DNA from: a virus
Reading direction: 5' to 3' (one strand)
Length of the DNA stretch: 21,189 nucleotides
IMG/VR virus record: IMGVR_UViG_3300009074_000043
Coordinates: 1-21,189 of that record
The translations under genes were made by a program, and so were the position numbers. This document shows, one piece after another, positions 18,386-21,189 of the stretch; within the stretch, counting starts at the first letter, position 1; the number at the start of each line of letters is the position of its first letter. The notes below the pieces were generated by a model. That model was not told the DNA's origin. It was given only the letters and a program-made list of their open reading frames with translations, and made no database searches.

Positions 18386-20020
18386 TTATTGTGTTTTAGG
18401 TACTTGCCATTTAAAACTTCCGTCTGGCTGCTTTCTGTATGTGGCTACTTGACCTGTTTGTAAAACAGTAGTAAGACCTTCGTATGCTTCTCCTTCATCA
18501 AGACGAGAATACATATCGTCAGCATTTGTAGCGCCAGTTTCTGCCATATACGTTTCTTTGTATTTTGCGTAAGCATTAGAATCTAAAGCTTTGTTATATT
18601 TGCTAATAGAGTCTACGCTAACCCTTAACCGTCTTTCAGTCAATGCTTTTAAGGTTGATCGTTCCATGTTTCCACTACCAGTAAAGACAGATATTAAGAA
18701 ATCTCTTTCTGCTGGTGTATCAAGACCTCTAGCGCCAATACCTAATAAGCCTATCAACGGAAACACATCTGCGCCAAGCAAAGCTTGTAACTCTTCAGTA
18801 GAAGTAACTTTTGATAATTGTGCCGCCATTTCTGGGTTTGAAGACAATCTGGTTCTAATTTTATTAATTTGTGTTAGTGGTTGACTTAAGGCTCCTACTT
18901 GAGCTTCTGAAATTAAATTAAATGCAGCTTTAACTCTAGGTAAATTTTCAAAAGCACTTACCGCTCTTTCTCTTGTTTTGTTTAAATATTCTACCGTTGC
19001 ATTACTGCCGCCTTTTTGTACTCCAGTATCAACTTGAACATTTACACCTTTAGGAGAAAAATCTAAAACTTCTAATTTACCATCTTTGTTTATTTGGTAA
19101 GTATAAGGAAGTCCGTTTTTATCAGTTCTTGGATACGTTCTGCCTTGTTGTACTTCAAAAGCTTTTAATTGTGTTTCAGAAAGTATTTGACCTTTTTTAG
19201 AAGGATTGCCTTCGTTTACAATTTCGCCAGTTCTTTTATTGTAAATAATATTATCTGGAGATGCTGAACTAAATTCATCTTTAGAATTTGCTGCGGCAAT
19301 GCTTGCTTTCATAGAAAGGGCTTTGTCTACCTCTAACGCTCCATTTTTTACAGCATCATCAATTGCTTTTATTGGATCAAATATTCCTTGGTATTTTGTA
19401 TCCAAGGTATTTTTATTTGTTTCTGCAAAGCTTACAGGATCTTCTCCGAGTAAACTGTTTTGAAGAAAATTTTGTATTGAATCAGTTGCAAGACCATATT
19501 TTGGCGCTACAGGAGTTTCAAGATCAACATTTGTTGGAGCTCCCATTAAACTAGAGCCAATTTGTAAATTGCTATCTTTCATTCTTGTTGGAGCAATAGT
19601 TACTTGTTGAGCCATGTCTAGCACTTGTTTTCCTGTGTTTGGATCACCCCAGGTAGACAAAAATTTATCTTTAGCTTCTTGTTGACTTTTTGCTCTTTGC
19701 ATTTCTTGAAGCTTTTGCCTCATCATTGCTTCTTTGCCTAATTCGTCATAAGTCCCTTGTGATGCTTGCATTCCAGACAAACCTGCTTTTGCAAGGTATG
19801 GTATAGCACTTCCGTAACCCTGATTTTTAGGTTGAGCTAAATAAGCAAGACCAGTATTTAATAAACCTTTGTATAAAGCTTGGTCTTTTGCTTTTGCCAT
19901 AGCCCCTGGGCTTAACAAATTCATGTCTTGCATTTCTTTTAAATAGCTTGGCTGACTTGCGCCAAAAATATTTATTCCTGAACCACCAATATCTTTTAAG
20001 AAATCTAAGTTAAATGCCAT
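18386..20020 (-). CDS. Internal virion / ejection protein
   Basis: The 544-aa protein is mostly helical and polar. Its start contains LYKGLLNTGLAYLAQPKNQG and YGSAIPYLAKAGLSGMQASQ, a block I associate with podovirus internal virion proteins ('GL...l.y...p...G.....a.a.aG...G...G'). A long coiled-coil-prone stretch (KLQEMQRAKSQQEAKDKFLS) follows. A later part (ELQALLGADVFPLIGLLGIG ARGLDTPAERDF) may form a membrane-associated helical bundle. The C-terminal end (TYRKQPDGSFKWQVPK) is beta-like. GAGGA lies before the ATG. Role by analogy only: part of the DNA ejection apparatus. Confidence 0.65.
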   Translation of the reverse strand: MAFNLDFLKDIGGSGINIFGASQPSYLKEMQDMNLLSPGAMAKAKDQALYKGLLNTGLAYLAQPKNQGYGSAIPYLAKAGLSGMQASQGTYDELGKEAMMRQKLQEMQRAKSQQEAKDKFLSTWGDPNTGKQVLDMAQQVTIAPTRMKDSNLQIGSSLMGAPTNVDLETPVAPKYGLATDSIQNFLQNSLLGEDPVSFAETNKNTLDTKYQGIFDPIKAIDDAVKNGALEVDKALSMKASIAAANSKDEFSSASPDNIIYNKRTGEIVNEGNPSKKGQILSETQLKAFEVQQGRTYPRTDKNGLPYTYQINKDGKLEVLDFSPKGVNVQVDTGVQKGGSNATVEYLNKTRERAVSAFENLPRVKAAFNLISEAQVGALSQPLTQINKIRTRLSSNPEMAAQLSKVTSTEELQALLGADVFPLIGLLGIGARGLDTPAERDFLISVFTGSGNMERSTLKALTERRLRVSVDSISKYNKALDSNAYAKYKETYMAETGATNADDMYSRLDEGEAYEGLTTVLQTGQVATYRKQPDGSFKWQVPKTQ

Positions 20021-20023
20021 AAT

Positions 20024-20659
20024 TTATCCTCTATACCTTTTTCTATAATCGTCAGCTTGTGAAAGTTCAGCCGAATAAACTGCATTTGGTCTTGGTACAT
20101 TAATTGCCATTGGCTGTTCTCTTGTTGCATAATTGCCAGCAATAACTTGTGGCGAAGTTCTTGGTTGTATTGGAGGTGTTTCTTTATTTGCCATTTGATA
20201 TGCCTGTAAGCCTAAACCTAAGCTATTAGAATCAACCATATCTACGCCTTGATCCATTATGTCTCCAACCTGTTTTACCCCTTTATCGTACAAATTTGGC
20301 GAAATAGATTGAGTCGCTTGATTAGCATAAGAAGGTAAGCTAGAAAATGCTCCAACAGATTCGCCAGTTGCGTTTGCAAATTGACCTAAATGTTGCAAAT
20401 TATTGCTACCTAACTCTGCGCCAACTCCTGATGCAGATTGCATGAAACTTTCAGGCATATATGATCCTACTCCTTCAAGAAGACCAGAAGTTGAATTGCT
20501 AAGTGCCTCGCTACCTACATCAAATAAACCACCTGCGCCCATAACTTTATCGCCTATGCCTGCTGTAGCTCCGCCAATTAAGGCAGATTTTAATGGATCT
20601 TTTCCTTGTACTAAACCCATACCGGCGCCTAGCATTGCTCCCATTAACATTGGTTTCAT
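20024..20659 (-). CDS. Glycine-rich ejection / internal virion protein
   Basis: The 211-aa protein opens with a Gly/Ala/Met-rich amphipathic region (MKPMLMGAMLGAGMGLVQGK, then SALIGGATAGIGDKVMGAGG) that could insert into membranes. A polar Ser/Asn/Gln-rich middle and a C-terminus ending in ELSQADDYRKRYRG follow. This pattern is common among podovirus ejection proteins coded just before the large ones. The ATG overlaps the stop of the preceding gene (TAATG), and GGAGG lies 8 nt upstream, so translation should be efficient. It ends 3 nt before the next gene. Confidence 0.6.
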   Translation of the reverse strand: MKPMLMGAMLGAGMGLVQGKDPLKSALIGGATAGIGDKVMGAGGLFDVGSEALSNSTSGLLEGVGSYMPESFMQSASGVGAELGSNNLQHLGQFANATGESVGAFSSLPSYANQATQSISPNLYDKGVKQVGDIMDQGVDMVDSNSLGLGLQAYQMANKETPPIQPRTSPQVIAGNYATREQPMAINVPRPNAVYSAELSQADDYRKRYRG

Positions 20660-21189
20660 TATTTACCTCCCCCACCTGATTGTGTTGTAGTCTGATTAAC
20701 AGGCGCAGGTGCTCCGTACGCTGCCGCTAGATAATTGCTTAGTTGTTGTTGAGGGGCATTTGCTTGATAAGTAAATCTATTAATATCCCCTTCTAACGCT
20801 TGCCTTGCATAATCTTCTTTTGTTTGCCCTACACCAGCAAGTTGTTGTATGTCTCCGTAATCTGCTTGTGCTAAAACTGGAGCGTTAGCAATAGCTTGAT
20901 TTTGCATTCCACGCTCTTGCCCATAATTTTGGTATGCTAATTTAGAAGCTGTGTCAGTTAATGCTGTTGCTAAGTTTTTAGATGCTTGTGACTCCATTTC
21001 ACCCATAGCACCTGATCCATATCTGCCTGATGCAGCAGTTCTACTACCAATATCTCTAATAGCTGTGTTAAATTGATCTACCACAGGTCTTGCTGCGGCT
21101 GACATCATTCCTGAAAAATAAGGGTTACCAGCCGACAAATAATCGCCACCAATAGTGCTTAATTGTTGAGATTGAGCTGCTGGAAGTAA
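20659..21189 (-). CDS. Internal virion protein, 5' end beyond the window
   Basis: At least 176 residues are open to the right edge; the codons before 21138 (LLPAAQSQQLSTIGGDY) continue in frame, so a TTG at 21138 is not the true start. The protein is Ala/Gln/Gly-rich and helical: DQFNTAIRDIGSRTAASGRY, then GSGAMGEMESQASKNLATAL and YQNYGQERGMQNQAIANAPV. This 'G..GSg......a...a...a...l...y..er..q' pattern is common in small podovirus internal or tail-associated proteins. The C-terminus (QTTTQSGGGGK) is flexible. It belongs to the ejection-gene cluster. Confidence 0.65.
   Translation of the reverse strand, partial: LLPAAQSQQLSTIGGDYLSAGNPYFSGMMSAAARPVVDQFNTAIRDIGSRTAASGRYGSGAMGEMESQASKNLATALTDTASKLAYQNYGQERGMQNQAIANAPVLAQADYGDIQQLAGVGQTKEDYARQALEGDINRFTYQANAPQQQLSNYLAAAYGAPAPVNQTTTQSGGGGK

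Noticed and set aside
1-21189. CRISPR arrays, insertion sequences and integrase or attachment sites
   Set aside because: No spaced direct repeats, transposase motifs or tyrosine/serine recombinase signatures were seen on either strand.

Overview
The window is part of an AT-rich tailed dsDNA phage genome (portal, terminase, M15-type endolysin, 3TM holin, ejection-type internal proteins). Genes are tightly packed, many overlap, and AAGGAG-type ribosome sites are common. The set looks podovirus-like (P22-type portal start next to large Gly/Ala-rich internal proteins), though no tail gene is in view. No integrase, tRNA gene, CRISPR array or insertion sequence was seen. The host is inferred, not shown. 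A 23-codon pqqA gene of the beta/gammaproteobacterial type suggests a PQQ-making host, plausibly an AT-rich aquatic methylotroph such as a Methylophilales (OM43-like) bacterium.

Layout. (a) 1-3047, minus strand: late genes read leftward. They run from a cluster of five minigenes (19-55 aa) through two unknown proteins, small and large terminase, and the first 27 codons of the portal. (b) 3063-3185: an extended -10 promoter, a structured leader of about 90 nt and a U-tract terminator just before the late genes, arranged like lambda pR'-tR'. (c) 3188-7848, minus: a left early operon with a Cro-like repressor, a replication initiator with iteron-like repeats in its linker, a possible helicase loader, NinB, a TAGT-type DNA-base glycosyltransferase with a companion protein, a Ref-like HNH nuclease, a secreted protein, an MGKGS-type small protein and a degenerate PD-(D/E)XK-like protein. 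(d) 7849-7994: divergent promoters with operator-like palindromes. (e) 7995-12494, plus: a right early operon with an ERF annealing protein, YqaJ exonuclease, ParB-like protein, SSB-like protein, HTH proteins, DUF3310 and a Q-like antiterminator last. (f) 10720-10936: an island inside that operon carrying, on the opposite strand, a complete pqqA with its own promoter, next to a long imperfect RNA hairpin. (g) 12495-21189, minus: the end of the late region, from four ejection/internal virion proteins (the first cut by the window edge) to a compact lysis cassette, an ADP-ribosyltransferase-like protein, an M15 endolysin, a DEDDy exonuclease and two small proteins.

How it fits together. The divergent control region drives the two early arms. 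The right arm ends with a Q-like antiterminator that could let polymerase pass the terminator at 3063-3088 and run leftward through terminase and portal. If the genome is circular or circularly permuted, the same transcript would re-enter at the right edge and run through ejection, lysis and endolysin genes to 12495, where it meets the end of the early operon with no gap. The most notable cargo is pqqA, the peptide precursor of pyrroloquinoline quinone, which could support PQQ-dependent methanol or alcohol oxidation during infection. The glycosyltransferase suggests modified virion DNA, and the ADP-ribosyltransferase-like protein may be a host-takeover factor.
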